From: Saksenaea vasiformis B4078
Lineage: Eukaryota > Mucoromycota > Mucoromycetes > Mucorales > Saksenaeaceae
Reading direction: 5' to 3'
Assembly (NCBI GenBank): GCA_000697055.1
Contig: JNDT01002297.1
Location: forward strand, 124,001-188,000
Length of the DNA: 64,000 bases
A program made the translations under genes and the position numbers. Shown piece after piece: positions 34,000 to 47,059 of the stretch (within the stretch, counting starts at the first letter, position 1; each line of letters begins with the position of its first letter). The notes below the pieces were generated by a model. That model saw only the letters and a program-made list of their open reading frames with translations, had not been told where the DNA came from and ran no database searches.

Positions 34000-35524
34000 T
34001 CGCTCCGATTATTTCAAATGCCGCAGCCTTTTGTCAGAGATTACGGCATCGCGGAGTTTGTTTGATCAGCAGAAAAAGAGAGCCAGAGTCTACATATTGG
34101 GTATGATTGTAATGGCTGATTAAGCAGAATAGATTATAATGCTTTCGTTTCAGGTTTTACGTAAACAATGTAGAATTGACTGGAAAAATCTACGACTTCT
34201 TACCATCATACAACTAAGCATTCTTTTGACTGACTAACATAAGTCGTTCACCCGTTGTTGGCGATCTCGGCGGCCGGAATACCATTCTTAGTTCTCGGGT
34301 GTGTGAGCAGCCATATGGTCAAAATTCAAATACCGCGATGGAAGGCGAACGCTGAATCGTTAGACTTGCTTTGTAAGGCGCTGACATCTTAGCTTCATAC
34401 TTCCAGGAAAGTTCGTGGTCCTGTACGCAGTAACGATTGCCCATTGGGCTTATCCACTATTTCGGTAGAAGACAAAACCTGCTTTCGTGATTTGGTCTTT
34501 GCCCGTATCTTGCACAGGGGTCATTGTTCTATACTGCCCTCATTTCGTTTTCCAAAGTAGCTTTCAACCCCTAAGTATCCGTATTTAACATGTATAACGT
34601 TAATAGACATAGTAAACGCGATAATAACGTAATCCTTTGCTGTACACCGGTACGATAGAATGATGCCATGGATGAATTTGTATTAAAAGCTAAACATGCT
34701 ACTTGCAGAGAACTCTTACTTTCTGACATACCTGGTAAAGCATAGAATAAATGCAACTAATGCATTTAGTTCACGAACAGTCGAATGATGGAGCGCCGTT
34801 ATTGCCACTGATTATCAATCAAATAACTTTTTTCTTTACAAACAATCGCCTGTTCAGATCAAAACCTGCACGATTTGATCACTAGCAAATCTCGTCCGCA
34901 TTTGAAAATCTCTCAACAATTTTATGGACCTACAGCCTTATTCCCATGCAGATCATGTCCTGGTAAATGACAATACGAGCCTTCTGTGGTTTTTTTTCTT
35001 TTGAAGTATTCAATAAGAACATTATTCGGATTAACGCAGCACGTGTAGAATCTACGCGGAGTCATTTGATTTAAAATAAGATCTACTCGCACTAGCTGCT
35101 ATTTGAGATGCAGCAATATGAAGAACGGCGTTTTTGACAAGTCTCTTACCGAATCTACGTCACTTCCATAGAAGAATACGGTTTCGTATCCAGATCTAAC
35201 GTGGACACTCAGAAGTGAAACGATACAGTTACAACGATTCATACCAAAAAAAAAAAAAAAAAAGAAACGAAGGCTATAAGCGACATTCCCTTATGGAAGA
35301 ACGCGGACCTAAATATGTTGGTCAATCGCATCACATACATCATAAAACGCCACCAGTGGTTACAGATTTTTATGTGTGCACACGGAGACAAGGACATACA
35401 CAAAGCACAAGGACACCGGCAGGAGCAAAAATTCCTCCGACATTTCGTTTGAAACCGGGTAATCTGTTAGCATAAAGTGGCAAGTGCTCTTGTTTTTCCT
35501 TATTTTTCTTTATCTTTCCCATCC
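34000..35524. other. intergenic region before BAG gene
   Basis: No gene recognised. An A18 tract lies at about 35246-35263, and an ATG frame of 60 codons (35295-35474) just upstream of the BAG gene is more likely 5' leader than coding sequence. Confidence 0.4.
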
Positions 35525-36886
35525 ATGTACGTTCGTGATACATCGACACCTACCCGTATCATCATTCGTCCGCTTGTAGAATCTGATCTGCAAACGTATA
35601 TATCTTTGGATGACTTCTTACAACTGCAAGCTCTCTTACAACAAGAGGCGGCTCGCCGGGGAAGGATCGAAGTTGAAAAATTTCGACTCCAACAGGCATT
35701 AGAAAATCTGAAAGCGCTGAAAGAACATTACAGGCGCGAGCGATGTCGTCGTATTCAGCGTTATGTTGACATGTATCGTCGACAGGCATTGATCCGTCAA
35801 GCGCAAGAAGAATCATTTTGTCGACAGTGCCTCGCTGCGGCGGTTGAACTCCAACGTAACGATGCCTTGTGGAAAAGGTATCAGCAGCGCAAATTGCAGA
35901 GCGAGGAAGACGACGAGCAGGGGTTTCGAAATTTCCGCGCCGATCAATTAGCCGAGCTGCTGAGAATCGCCTTCGGACAACAAGAGGCAGGAGAACAAAG
36001 GGAAATCCAAGAACGTGAGGAGTTGCAACGACAGCAGAAAGAAGAGAAGACGTGGGAAGAAGAGAAGGCAGAGCAAGAGGGGGACGAAGATGCTGAGACT
36101 TTGCAGAACCTATGGGACTACGTTGCCCAACAACAGCAACATATGGAAGACACAGCTACGCCGTCCTCTGCAACGTCTGCGGATGAAGAAGAGCGCAAGA
36201 TGGACGAAGAAACGCCTCGAGCAGCATTTCTGGCACCTGAGCATGAACGTTTGAAAACACCAGCAAAGGAAGAGGAAAAGGAACCTAGCCAGACCTTGCC
36301 GGTTTTACCAGATCATGTGCTTCCTCTTCGGACGTTAGTGGATGAGCTTGTCAATGCCCCTTCCGAAGTACCAAAGGCAGAACAGAAACCACCACGGCAA
36401 ATAGACATACCTAGGGAAGAAGTGCCATCCTTTAGGCCTGAAGAAGTGGTGACAGCTGCAGAACCGACCCCAACGGAGGAACGTAAGGTAGCCATGCAAC
36501 AAGTGGATCCTGAAAAAGCCAAAAAGTTGGAGGCATTACGCAAAATACAAGAGGAACTGGATGAGATTCAACTACGAAATGAAGCTGCGGTTCTCACTTC
36601 CAGGCTTAAGTTTCAAAAACCACAAAAAGCCGGAAGCCTAATCCTGCCGGCGTCGACAAAGAATAATCGAGCTTACTTAGGTTATGAGGACGAGATCATG
36701 CGTACTTTATTGAAAGTCGATGCCATTGAGTCGGCTGGAGACGAGGATATCCGTAAAGCACGTAAAGAAGTGGTCAAACAGGCAGATGCGATGTTGGAAC
36801 GCCTCGATGACCATAAACAAAATGAGTGGAAAAAAGCGAGATCACACCGCAAACATCGACCTGAACAACAGCCAGTCTACGCTTGA
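35525..36886 (+). CDS. BAG-domain Hsp70 co-chaperone-like protein
   Basis: An intronless 453-residue protein. The N-terminal two thirds are strongly charged and helical, with predicted coiled coil (EAARRGRIEVEKFRLQQALE, then Glu-rich EEKTWEEEKAEQEGDEDAE). The C-terminal part carries a BAG-like three-helix region: IQEELDEIQLRNEAAVLT, then YEDEIMRTLLKVDAIESAGD and DIRKARKEVVKQADAMLERLD (about residues 388-435). The pattern LLKVDAIES.GD..IRKARK.VVK matches BAG domains, which bind the Hsp70 nucleotide-binding domain and promote nucleotide release. I start at ATG 35525; the open frame extends upstream without another ATG. Function is inferred from the BAG domain alone. Confidence 0.8.
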   Translation: MYVRDTSTPTRIIIRPLVESDLQTYISLDDFLQLQALLQQEAARRGRIEVEKFRLQQALENLKALKEHYRRERCRRIQRYVDMYRRQALIRQAQEESFCRQCLAAAVELQRNDALWKRYQQRKLQSEEDDEQGFRNFRADQLAELLRIAFGQQEAGEQREIQEREELQRQQKEEKTWEEEKAEQEGDEDAETLQNLWDYVAQQQQHMEDTATPSSATSADEEERKMDEETPRAAFLAPEHERLKTPAKEEEKEPSQTLPVLPDHVLPLRTLVDELVNAPSEVPKAEQKPPRQIDIPREEVPSFRPEEVVTAAEPTPTEERKVAMQQVDPEKAKKLEALRKIQEELDEIQLRNEAAVLTSRLKFQKPQKAGSLILPASTKNNRAYLGYEDEIMRTLLKVDAIESAGDEDIRKARKEVVKQADAMLERLDDHKQNEWKKARSHRKHRPEQQPVYA

Positions 36887-38184
36887 GAGATATAGGCCGT
36901 TTTCATTTTTTTTTAATCTTCGTCGTTTCACCTAACTACGTGAATTGCACGACATGAAGAATATCTATTCGGTTGCAATGGCTACAAATCTTCGCTTGAT
37001 CCCACTTTTCAAAGGAGATTGAATAAAAGTTATGGAAAAGCTACTCCATTTTTGTTGGATCAGCAATATACATACATGGAAAGTAAATAAGGAAAGGGAG
37101 GATAGATAGGATACAGGACTTGAGATGGATCTCAGATTCACTTTCAAGTTCCAGATCCCGACAGCTTATTCACGTTTAAGACGGGTTGTTCGTCGGCATG
37201 AATAAACGCTACTGTCTCTTACCTAATCTGCAAGTCATGCGATGAAACAACTCTCAGAAAATAAAGATATCCACGAAAGGATTCTGACAGTGTTTGTTCC
37301 TCAAGTAGAGTGTTCTCGTACAACATTTGTACACAGTAACACATTGGCCTAAACATGGTGTTACTCAACTTTCTTGCGCTTAACTAACGGTGTGAACCCA
37401 GGTCAGGACGAATTGGTATAACTTTAATTGACGTGTATACGGGTACATGACCGGCTTGTATTGGAGCGATAACGTTCACGATCCCTAGACTCATCGTCTG
37501 ATTCAACAGCGCTAGGCTCTTCAACTCTTCCTTTCGAAAGTAATACGTTTCTCTGGTCGAGTAGTTAGGGCATCCGTATCTGTGGGTAAAATATATGAGC
37601 AATTTAATCAACGTGTTTTTTAATCGCATATTCTAAAAGGCCTCGACCCGCCATCTTAATATCTATGTTCTATATGCAAAAATAGAAAACCATATTAACT
37701 GCTAATGGTCTACCGTTCTTTCCGTACGACATGCAACAAAAAATTTTTTTCTTGGTTATCGCTTTTCGGGTTGACTGTATTCAGGAGAACATGCTGCCAT
37801 TCTGTTGAGATGATGCGAATGAGACAGTAATGAACTAGTAATGACTACGTTGCGTGCGATTCACGTATGCATAGCATCTACTTTTTTAATGATCCGTGCA
37901 CAATGTTAAATGGTGATGAACTTTGTTTTGTCAGCAGTTATCGCCGTTTCTGTTGTGACTTCAGTCTCTGCATAAAAAGTCAGGTTCAGTTTTTTGTTTC
38001 TTCACACATGACAAAAAAGGTACTGTCACTGATCCTTGCTTTTAACAGGAACGCATCCGCCTAAAGCATAAAAAATGGAACACGAACAAAAATGAGTGGC
38101 AGGGCGGTGTCTGAAGTTACGGAACTCGGGCGTAAATGCCGCGAGAACAAGGGTGAGAGAAAGAAAAAAAGAAGGAAGATGCAT
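36887..38184. other. intergenic region
   Basis: No gene recognised; AT-rich sequence with scattered short frames. The right end, with a TTTTATATAT element at about 38185-38194, is the probable promoter of the first MFS gene. Confidence 0.4.
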
Positions 38185-38325
38185 TTTTATATATCGTGCA
38201 CGGATGACAAATTCGTTTTGTATAACAGTGGAGCAGTCAAATAGATGCACAAAAAAATACATTGCTTTTTTAAATACTGTACGTTTCGCGCTACACCTTC
38301 CCTTTTTCTGATCAATACAATTTCC

Positions 38326-40085
38326 ATGGATGACTCAAAGTTCAAGGAGGCGTCAGACACCTATGTCAGCAATACATATTCCAAAGAGGAAAGTCAAAGC
38401 AGCGAAGCCCACATTATCGTCGCGAATCGTGTAAGACTTGAATACAATGAAGCAGGACAAGCTCGGTACACAGTCAGTGCTGCAGAGAAGCGACTCGTCC
38501 GCAAATTAGATTTCATTTATGTTATGCCAATAATTACTATCTTAAACCTTCTGCAGGTAATTCCAATCACGTTTGTTCGACTATGATTTTTAAACAGTAG
38601 AGACACAACCCAGTTTTTCGATAAAACGGCTATTACATGGGGTAGCTTGTTCAGCCTGATGTCAGACAACCATCTGGAGGGTGACCAATTTAACTGGATT
38701 ACCTCTATTTTCTATCTTGGTTACCTTGTATTCCAGGTAAAGAACAGCTCGCTAGTTTTACCTGGATTAAAAAAATGAAGTGGTCTTTCTGATCTGCTTG
38801 GATATAGGGTATCAATGCTATTGCCATCCAACGTCTGCCTCTTTCCAAATATTTGGGAACTGTCATTGTATTATGGGGTTTTGTGCTATTGATCACCTTC
38901 AAGTCTCATAGTTTTTCCCAACTGGCTGGGCTTCGTTTCCTTCTGGGCTTTTTTGAAGCCGGTGTCTATCCGTGCTGTATTGTCCTACTAAGTGGCCTAT
39001 ATCGTCGAAAGGAGCAAGCTGCAAGGATCGGTATTGTGTACATCTGCAGCGGTGCGGCAATGACATTCGGCAGTTTGATTGGCTACGGCATTGGACATAT
39101 GGACGGCGTTGCTGGCCTGGCAGTGTGGCAATGGTAATGAAGAAAGTACAGTTGTGCATACGAAAGCTCACGCAAGAGATGGTGTAGGATTATGATTATT
39201 CTTGGTGCAGTGACAATGATTTTTGGAGTGTTTACGTTCTTTTTCCTTGTCGATGACCCGAAATCCCGGTTTCTTCATCTTACCAAAGAAGAGGAAGCTA
39301 TTGTTGACGACCGGATACTGGACAACAAGGTCGTCAGAACAAAGGAGATCAAGTACAGCCATATGGTCGAGTCGTTAAAAGAAGTCCGATTTTATTGTTA
39401 CCTCATGGTGTCACTCTTGCTCAGTCTGCAAAACAGCGCATTGAGTACATTTACTGGTATCATTACAAAGGGGTTTGGTTATGATGTAAGTCTCTATGTT
39501 GCTGACATGGCTTGACTGTTAACTCACGGCTGTTAGACTCTCACTTCCATCTTGTTGGCCATGCCTGGTGGAGTGGTGGATTGCCTCTATATCGTGATTG
39601 CTGTGTGGATTAATTACAAGTACGGCCACAGCTTATATACCGCTTCTATACTTTTGGTGTGCGCGATGCTTGGCCTAATTCTGTTGGTTGTTATTCCCTT
39701 GGGCAAGGTAAAACTTTTGGGACTCTATCTATGCTGGGGTTACGCCGCCGCTTATACGATGGTATTGGTCAACGTGGCAAATAATGTTGCGGGCTATACC
39801 AAGAAAATCTTTTATAGCAGCTGCATGATGGTTGCTTATACCGTCGGTAACTTTTGCAGCCCTCTACTCATGCTACCCAACGAGGCTCCTCGTTACACAA
39901 CTGGCATGATTGTCTATATTGCCTGCGATGCTATTAGTATTGGTCTAATACTCGTTGCTCGCTACACGATGGCGAAATCCAATCGCGAACGCTTAGGAAA
40001 GTCTGAGACCTCTTCGGACAAGGATTTTGAGATCACTGATGATCAAACAGATCGCGAAAACCCCAATTACATTTATCGTCTCTAA
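38326..40085 (+). CDS. MFS transporter, anion:cation symporter (Dal5/allantoate permease-like) family
   Basis: Plasma-membrane organic-anion or vitamin-type transporter by family. Five exons (38326-38556, 38614-38736, 38808-39133, 39188-39485, 39537-40085) give 508 residues. An acidic, Ser-rich cytosolic N-terminus precedes the first helix, where KLDFIYVMPIITILNLLQFFDK is the ACS-family signature. SIFYLGYLVFQ, GLRFLLGFFEAGVYPCCIVL and YRRKEQAARIG follow, then a central loop (DDPKSRFLHLTKEEEA) and helices 7-12 with NVANNVAGYTKKIFY. It ends NPNYIYRL. The neighbour at 41112-42840 is a paralogue on the other strand with intron positions in the same places. The substrate cannot be told from the sequence; the family spans allantoate, ureidosuccinate, nicotinate, biotin and pantothenate carriers. 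Confidence 0.92.
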
Positions 40086-41111
40086 TTCATCCCATTAGCA
40101 TTGTTTCTTTGTTGTATACCTACTTATTACACTATTCCACGAGCTCTGACTAGAAATCCCGCTGTGATAAAAACACATCATTCTAATATTTTACACTTGT
40201 ATCCACATGCATCATCTTTTACTTGGTCTTGGTGGGAGAAAATAGAACACATCAACATTTCGAAAAGTTGCTAACTTAGATTGTGCTGTATCACTTTGGT
40301 TGTCTTCAATATTAAATGCAATGGATGTATTGTTTGACCAGGTTTCATTTTTCGATGCGAAAATAAATGTTTTTTATACACAGCCTCCTATGACAGCATC
40401 AGGATTGTCTAGGTAAGGCGCTCTTAGTGTGCTGAAAAACGTCTTCGTCAGGAAGATGTATGCTACTATATCCAGGTATACAGGAAATTTTGTCAGACGT
40501 TGAATGATGCTGCATTTCCCAGATTTTGCAATACCGCCGTGTTTGCTCAAATTGTGCGTGCAGGTTTCATTGAGTATCTTCAATAAAGCTTTTACGAACT
40601 TTAATTTCGTTCCTTTAATCCCACTCACAGATCACAATTCAGAAAATTATGCAAGGAAAATGGCATAAATGGGCTGAGGTCTATAAGAATTGGGCTGAGG
40701 AACGATGGTCAAAGGTAGCCATATCTGCAACACAAGTAATCGATAACCCCAACGAAAAATGCTCGCTACTATCTGAACCTTATATCTCTAGCATGATTTG
40801 ATGACAGGAGCCTTGTCCTACTGTCCCAAGGTAGAGACTGGAGGGGCTTCCATATTTTGTGCATTCGTGGGAAATCTCAGCTTTCTAATGTCAGCTTTTC
40901 ATGCGCTACGTTGACGGTATTGCGACTACGCTTCTACATGAACCTGAGAGGAAATGAGAACAAACGAGCCAGATGTAGCTAAAGGAACGGTACATTTTAT
41001 TTCTATAAAATAATACATTAATCATCGGTTACAAACATTAAATAATTGTCGCGGGACAACGTAGGACAAATGATAAATGTCGATGGTCCGTCGGGGTGCA
41101 CAAACGAAAGA
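40086..41111. other. space between convergent MFS paralogues
   Basis: About 1 kb of AT-rich DNA with no recognised gene. A sequence similar to the MITE end (CGATGCGAAAATAAATG) occurs at about 40353-40369. Confidence 0.45.
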
Positions 41112-42840
41112 TCAAAGACGGTAAATAAAGTTTTGATCTTGTTGGTCAGTCAGGTCATCTTCGACATTGGTGAAGATACCAGAATCGTGTGCTAAGCGTC
41201 GCCGGTTTATTATTGCCATCCTCCAGCGTGCGAATAGTAAAAGGAGGACACCAATAAGGTTAGCACAGATGTAAATGACAAAGCTTCCAACATAATCCGG
41301 TTTAAATTGCGGAGCCATAACGAATGGGCCGAGAAAGTTTCCAACCGTGTAAAAAACCATCATCATGCCATTGTAAAAAATCTTTTTGGTGTAGCCGGAG
41401 ACGTTGTTTGCGATGGAGGCGAGCATGAGCACGTAGGTGGGCGTATAGGAATAGGTGAGGTACTGACCGATCAATTTATACTTTGGCTGAGGAATAACGA
41501 TCATCAGTAGCATACCAAGTGTGCCGGTGGTCATCACAGTGCATGCGACGTATAGTGTCTGATTCGTTTTGTGGACGACGTATACGCCCAATAGGATGAA
41601 GATGATGTCGAGAGCACCCACAGGTGTTGCTAGCAAAATACTGTCATCTTTCTATAGATTAGTTAGGAATCTATTGACTCCAACATGATTCACCTACGCT
41701 GAATCCAAAGGCATTGGTGATCTGACTACTGTAAATGATCATGCCGCCGTTACCGAGATTAAACGCGAGACAAGCCAGGCAAAAAGCCCACAGGCGCGCT
41801 TCTTTCAGAGCTTCGTAGATGTGTTCCTTTTTTACGATCGTCGTCCTCACGACAGCGTTGTCGCGTGTACGCTCTTCCACAAGAATCTCCTGCTCGGCAT
41901 TAAGATGCAAATACTTGGATTTGGGATCGTCAATTAAAAAGAAATAGGCGATAAGTCCGACCACACAAGTGACACCGCCGAGGATAAACATGATCCTAAA
42001 AGAGCATCTGCAACATAAGCATGCGCAAGAGAGAGAGAAAAAAGGACAAAGGAAAGGAGATAGAGAATTGACATTCCCATCGCCAGCCTGCCACGCCACG
42101 ATCGTCCATCCGTTTGATGCCATAGGTAATCGCACCACCCAGGATCATTGCAAATCCATTACAAAGCCAGACAATACCCAAACGAGTGGGCTGTTCAGAT
42201 CGGCGATAGAACGTAGATACCAAAAGGGTCAGTGCGGGATAAATGCCTGCTTCAAACAGGCCTAGTAAAAATCTCATGGCGACCATTTGGGAGAAGTTAT
42301 TTCCGAAACCTTGGCAAAATAGGATAGCACCCCATAGAAATACGATAACACCAATGTATTTGGCTACAGGGACAGTCTGCAAAAAGTAGTTATTTGGGAC
42401 CTATGCAATGCCTCGTGTCAGCCTTTCTTTGGATCTTTCTCCTTTTTGGCTGTGCTTTGTACCTGGTAGAGCAGGTAGCCCAGGTAGAATATAGAAGCGA
42501 TAACGTTGTACTGGTTGTCGTCGATATGCAAATCCTCTTTGAAATCAAACATTGCGGCATAGTTGATTGTTGTTTTGTCAAGAAACTAGTATTAAATTAA
42601 GTTCGTCTGAAATACTGTGGTGTAATGGAACTGTGAATTGCAACAGACCTGCATGAAGTTAACAGTGCAGATGATTGGTAGGATGAGTATGTCTATCTTG
42701 CGTACAAATGCACGCTCCTCGGCTGTAGTCATTGCATCATCTTCGTACGGAAAATTTATGCATTCTTCTTTATGATAATTCTCGGGTGGTTTGTCAAAAG
42801 GAGTCATTGCTAGGTCTATCGTCCTCGAAAACCGAGACAT
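41112..42840 (-). CDS. MFS transporter, ACS family, paralogue with a non-GT splice donor
   Basis: Same family as the convergent neighbour. Exons 42840-42649, 42585-42463, 42376-42078, 41995-41698 and 41651-41112 give 483 residues. Signature blocks: KIDILILPIICTVNFMQFLDK, SIFYLGYLLYQ, AMRFLLGLFEAGIYPALTLL, YRRSEQPTRLG, DDPKSKYLHLNAEQE and ASIANNVSGYTKKIFY, ending QNFIYRL. All five exons align with the paralogue and share its phases. The third intron is odd: where the paralogue has TG|GTAATG, this copy reads TG|GGAATG, so the donor is GG. Without that splice the frame runs on and stops 19 codons later; using the nearby GT gives a frameshift. Either a rare donor is used, or the gene (or this allele) is damaged. 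The substrate is unknown. Confidence 0.82.
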
Positions 42841-43246
42841 AATGACAAAGTAGAAAAGAAAAGAAAGAAAAGTAATACGTTTAAAGACTTTTTGTCACCT
42901 GTCTGTGATACGATGTACCACCCTCCAAAAACAGAAATATAAAGTAGCACGAAATGTTACCAAATTTGTATCCGTATGAAATAGTGTACGGCCACCGGAA
43001 AAACGTTGAAGGTCATCGACTGACCTCGCTGAGGCATTTAAGATTGGCATATAGTTTTGAGTCAGATAAAAAAAAAACGTTTGGTTTTCATTCCAAAATA
43101 TCCTTTGCGCTGAGAAGCAGTCCTTTTACATTGGTGCAATGAGCAGGTACGCGCTTGGATATTATAGTTTTCACGGTTCAACGAGCGAGGCTACACTGAC
43201 TACACTTGAGTTAAATAGTTATCAATGCATCGTACTCGAGAACAAG

Positions 43247-43268
43247 CGGGAATTCGACGCAATTCCCG
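43247..43268. repeat. perfect 8-bp inverted repeat
   Basis: CGGGAATT (43247-43254) and AATTCCCG (43261-43268) flank a 6-base loop CGACGC. It could form a hairpin or be a chance palindrome in gene-free DNA. Confidence 0.4.
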
Positions 43269-45288
43269 TACTGGTACTAGGACTAAGTGTAGAAGCGTTT
43301 TCCTGACTAGATAACATCATCTACAGCTCTGTTGAAATCCCTTCTGTTAAATGACTCGAATAAGTACATTTTATCGCTCATAGTGACACTGTAGGACAGT
43401 GCGACAGAGTTGCCTACTATCCATAGCATCATGTCACATTTAAGTGTCTGCTTAGGAAGATCAAGACACCCAACTATTTCCAAAAATGACAGACGCTACA
43501 AGTACGCGTGGTAAGACGACCCAGCATCTTTTTCTAACTCAATGTTCAGCATAGTGTCCGCCGCTTAGTACTTCAAACAAAATGGACTTGCCTATCTGCA
43601 AACTATGTTTTATGAGCGACAATGTGGAAAATTTATAACTCAATTCTGTAATGCTATCGGCGAAGGGGTAAGCTGCAGCGACTTAAATCTAGGCGTTGGT
43701 CAAGTCGAGGACACAATCCTTAACTGCGGCCATAACGGATGTAGGCAATTATTTTGGGCACGAGCAAGAGAAGGGTAAAGAGAAGTGGTGTGTCGTACGG
43801 TCGCTCTTTTTCGTTGAAATGATCGCCTGAGGAAACCGCATATTCTCGACACAAGGCATGACTTTCAGAGTATACCATTTCTGCTGCTATGTATACCCGG
43901 AATTCGGTGTACACATATCTTTTATCGTTATTTCTGCTTGTTGACATGAAAAGAATTCTATTGTAACTCGTTGGGATTTAAATTCGGAAGGTTTTTGGTG
44001 AGCTTATGTTCTACGTCCTAAAACAGTGACTGTAGCGCGGCCTTCATGCGATGTTGGATTTATACGATGGAAATCCAGTTGCTGCCCGATTGTATGCAGC
44101 CGTTATGTGGCAGACTCAACTATTTTGTTTCACTGTGACGCATGGAAGCAATACACAAAGCGAAGCACAAGTCAAATTTTTTGATGTTACTAAAGTGCGC
44201 TCACCAGGCTAGGCGCTTTTAACGGAACGAAGGTTGTATTCCCCGTGTACCAGCTGCTACACGTTCTTCGTTGACTGTGATATTTGGGAGCTGGTCCGAA
44301 CGCCACCCCTAACGGTTCGGTGCGGAAGTCCTGCTCACGTTTAAAAGTATTGTCAGAAGACATCCGTTTTGCACAATACGGTCATCTATTCCGAGCGATG
44401 AAAGAAATAATGTGATAATTGCACGTTCGTTCGCAGTAGAGCGCCTTATTTCAAATACCTCTAGAGGTAATAGCTCGGTGCATAAACGGAATATCAATTG
44501 AGGCGACCGACGACATTTACAAAGACAGCTCTACAGTGATTATCAAGTCGTTGTGGTAGCATGTACATCTAGTGTCGGTCATGCTGACCAGCATTGCTAA
44601 CTATTAATAGGAAACTTTTTTTTCTTATTCTTCCCTGCTGAATAGACTGATTTTCGGCGCATGCGCGCCTTCAGGTAGAGTCACGTAGTGTGTTGTCATT
44701 ATCTCACGTGCGATAGTTAACGTATGACGATTTTGTGCCTATTTGTTGGTTGAAAAAGTACATAAAGCTTAGTACTTCTCATTTATACATAGTCGCCTCT
44801 CGTCCCCGAACAAGGGATAAAGGGTAACCATACACCATGGCAAGAGGCCATGTCCTTCCACTTTGTACAACAAAAGGGTGACATTAACTAAAACTTTTCC
44901 ATTTGTAGGTAGAGCAACATCTGGCGATGAAAAAATTAAGGCAGTTGCAGCAGTGTGACAACAATGTTTTGATTAAGAGCGCGACTATTCTGGAATCTCG
45001 GCGGAGCGGCTAAAACTTCAAGATCTAGAAAATGGATAGTTTATAACGGATTACTATGGCATAAAGTAAAGGAGTCAATGAGCCCTATTTTTCAGTCCGT
45101 GTGTGGTGGCTTTTAGCTCTTAAAGACAGTGTAATCGAAAGGAAGAAAAGAAGAAAAGAAAGAAGAGACTCTTGCTGTGTCTTCCGGCCGATCGGTGACT
45201 TATGTAGTCTGTCCCATAGCGGAGTCAATCGTCGTTAAAATGCTCATACAAGTTCGGCTGACTGACTGAGCACATAACCCTTTACACA

Positions 45289-45305
45289 CTCGGATTCCAT
45301 CCGAG
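45289..45305. repeat. perfect 7-bp inverted repeat
   Basis: CTCGGAT and ATCCGAG are separated by TCC. No associated gene; significance unknown. Confidence 0.35.
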
Positions 45306-47059
45306 GTTAGGATTGTCTAGATAACTGCACATCACATAGGATAATGGCCAAATGTAAATGGTTATATATATTACTCATGATGTCCGTTCTGTTTGATCAT
45401 CGTACGACGTCCTTCAAAAAACTCAATAAAGTTAATTACAAAAACGTGTCATTATGGTTTAACCATGCTGGGTTAAGAATCAAGGAAGCTACGGAACACT
45501 AAGCCATAACGTTCATGGACCGAATATGGCACTATGTTATTCTGATTATCATCTACGTTTATACGCAAGGAAGAACATTAAGCTGCTATTAGAGTTTGCG
45601 AAATCACCTGGATAAAGCAGTTGATTGATCAGCATCTAAACATGTTGCTGCACTTACCAAAGAACGGACGGAAGGTCCCAGCTCATATGTCTCATGCGTC
45701 TGGACTTGGTCCAATGGAGACTTATTGCTTAGGCACATGAAAACATGAAATGAACAAGGAGATCGCGAGACACCGGTGATCAAAAGGGACATATCAAGAA
45801 GTGGTCGCGGGCGAAGGTAATTCAGCTTTCATATGCAGATGATAAGTTGACTACCGCGATGCACACCTTGACGCAATAAAAATCCATTGTGGCGAGCGCG
45901 AATGATTATGGACTTGGAGATAATGAAGAGAAATCTTTCCGTTACTTTCTTTTTTGTTTGTAAGCACTACAGTGTAGTAGGAGATCTGCTGATAGCAATT
46001 CTTCTCACGTCAATTCTACGACTGTTAATGAACCTTGGAAAGGCAGGATACGAGATCTGGCAAGAGTTGTGCGTAAAACAGGTATTTTGATAGAACCTTC
46101 TTTGCATGTCGAACTTTTACATATCATGCATGTCAACGATGAAAAGGTGGTTTTGTGACATGATGAGGGTGGTCAACATTAACCAATCCTGAAAAGTGGT
46201 ACAAAAAGTTTAAACTAGATACTTAAAAGGAAATCACAGTGTTAAGCACGAATCACAAGGGCACAGGGTGACTTCTTACTGTTTATTGAACGAACGCGCA
46301 CGCTACTCTATGCAAATTCTGTGCCCGTGAAGAGCCTAGTTTGCGCTAATGAAGTATTGAATGTGCGGTCATTAACACAATAAATTGACGTCGGGCTCAT
46401 ACTCTATCTACATCAACTTTGTCCCTTGGTGAACACAAAATTCATATAAGATACTTTCATGGTTAGCGAATGAAATCATAGATGGATATCAAATACGTTC
46501 TCATAAATATAATACCGCCGATATCGGTAACTGGACCTGCAGCATATCCGGTGGATTCGGTGAGAGGTGAACGTGGCGGTGAGGGCCGGTGATGGTGTTA
46601 CGCACTGCAGAGGTCTCGAATTGATGCAAGATCTGGCTATCTATTGTAGAAAATGAATGCATTATCGACATGTCATCGTAAGCAGCGTTCTCCACTGTCC
46701 CCATGTTTTCTCGACACACTTTACACTAAAAATCCTACTAAGAAGAGCTTTACAACCACAACCTCGAAAATATGGCAATGCCAATCGCTATTGCAAGGTA
46801 ATTCTCACACAAATCAATGATGACATGACAGAAAATGCACATGTATTGAGGTTAAGATCGATTAATAATCATATACCGCGTCGATCGGAAGGGCGCTCGT
46901 TTATAACTACGATATTTGCGATGCTACGTTACCGTTTATCAACGTCAGTTACGGAGTGAGTGGTTCCACTACACGTTAACCCGATGATGTGGATGGCATA
47001 CTGTCGCCATGTCCGCCAGAATACTGTGTAGGCGTTGCTTTGATCTTGTCACAATATAA

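Larger units (their letters stand above)
42841..47059. other. 4.2-kb gene-poor region
   Basis: The left 150 bp is the MFS promoter. No family-like protein was found on either strand. Two short perfect inverted repeats are visible (43247-43268 and 45289-45305, listed separately). This is one of the two largest gene-free stretches of the window and may be decayed repeat DNA. Confidence 0.4.

Noticed and set aside
44301..44345. Short GC-rich inverted sequences suggesting an RNA gene
   Set aside because: Pairing is limited to a few bases and no conserved RNA core is visible.
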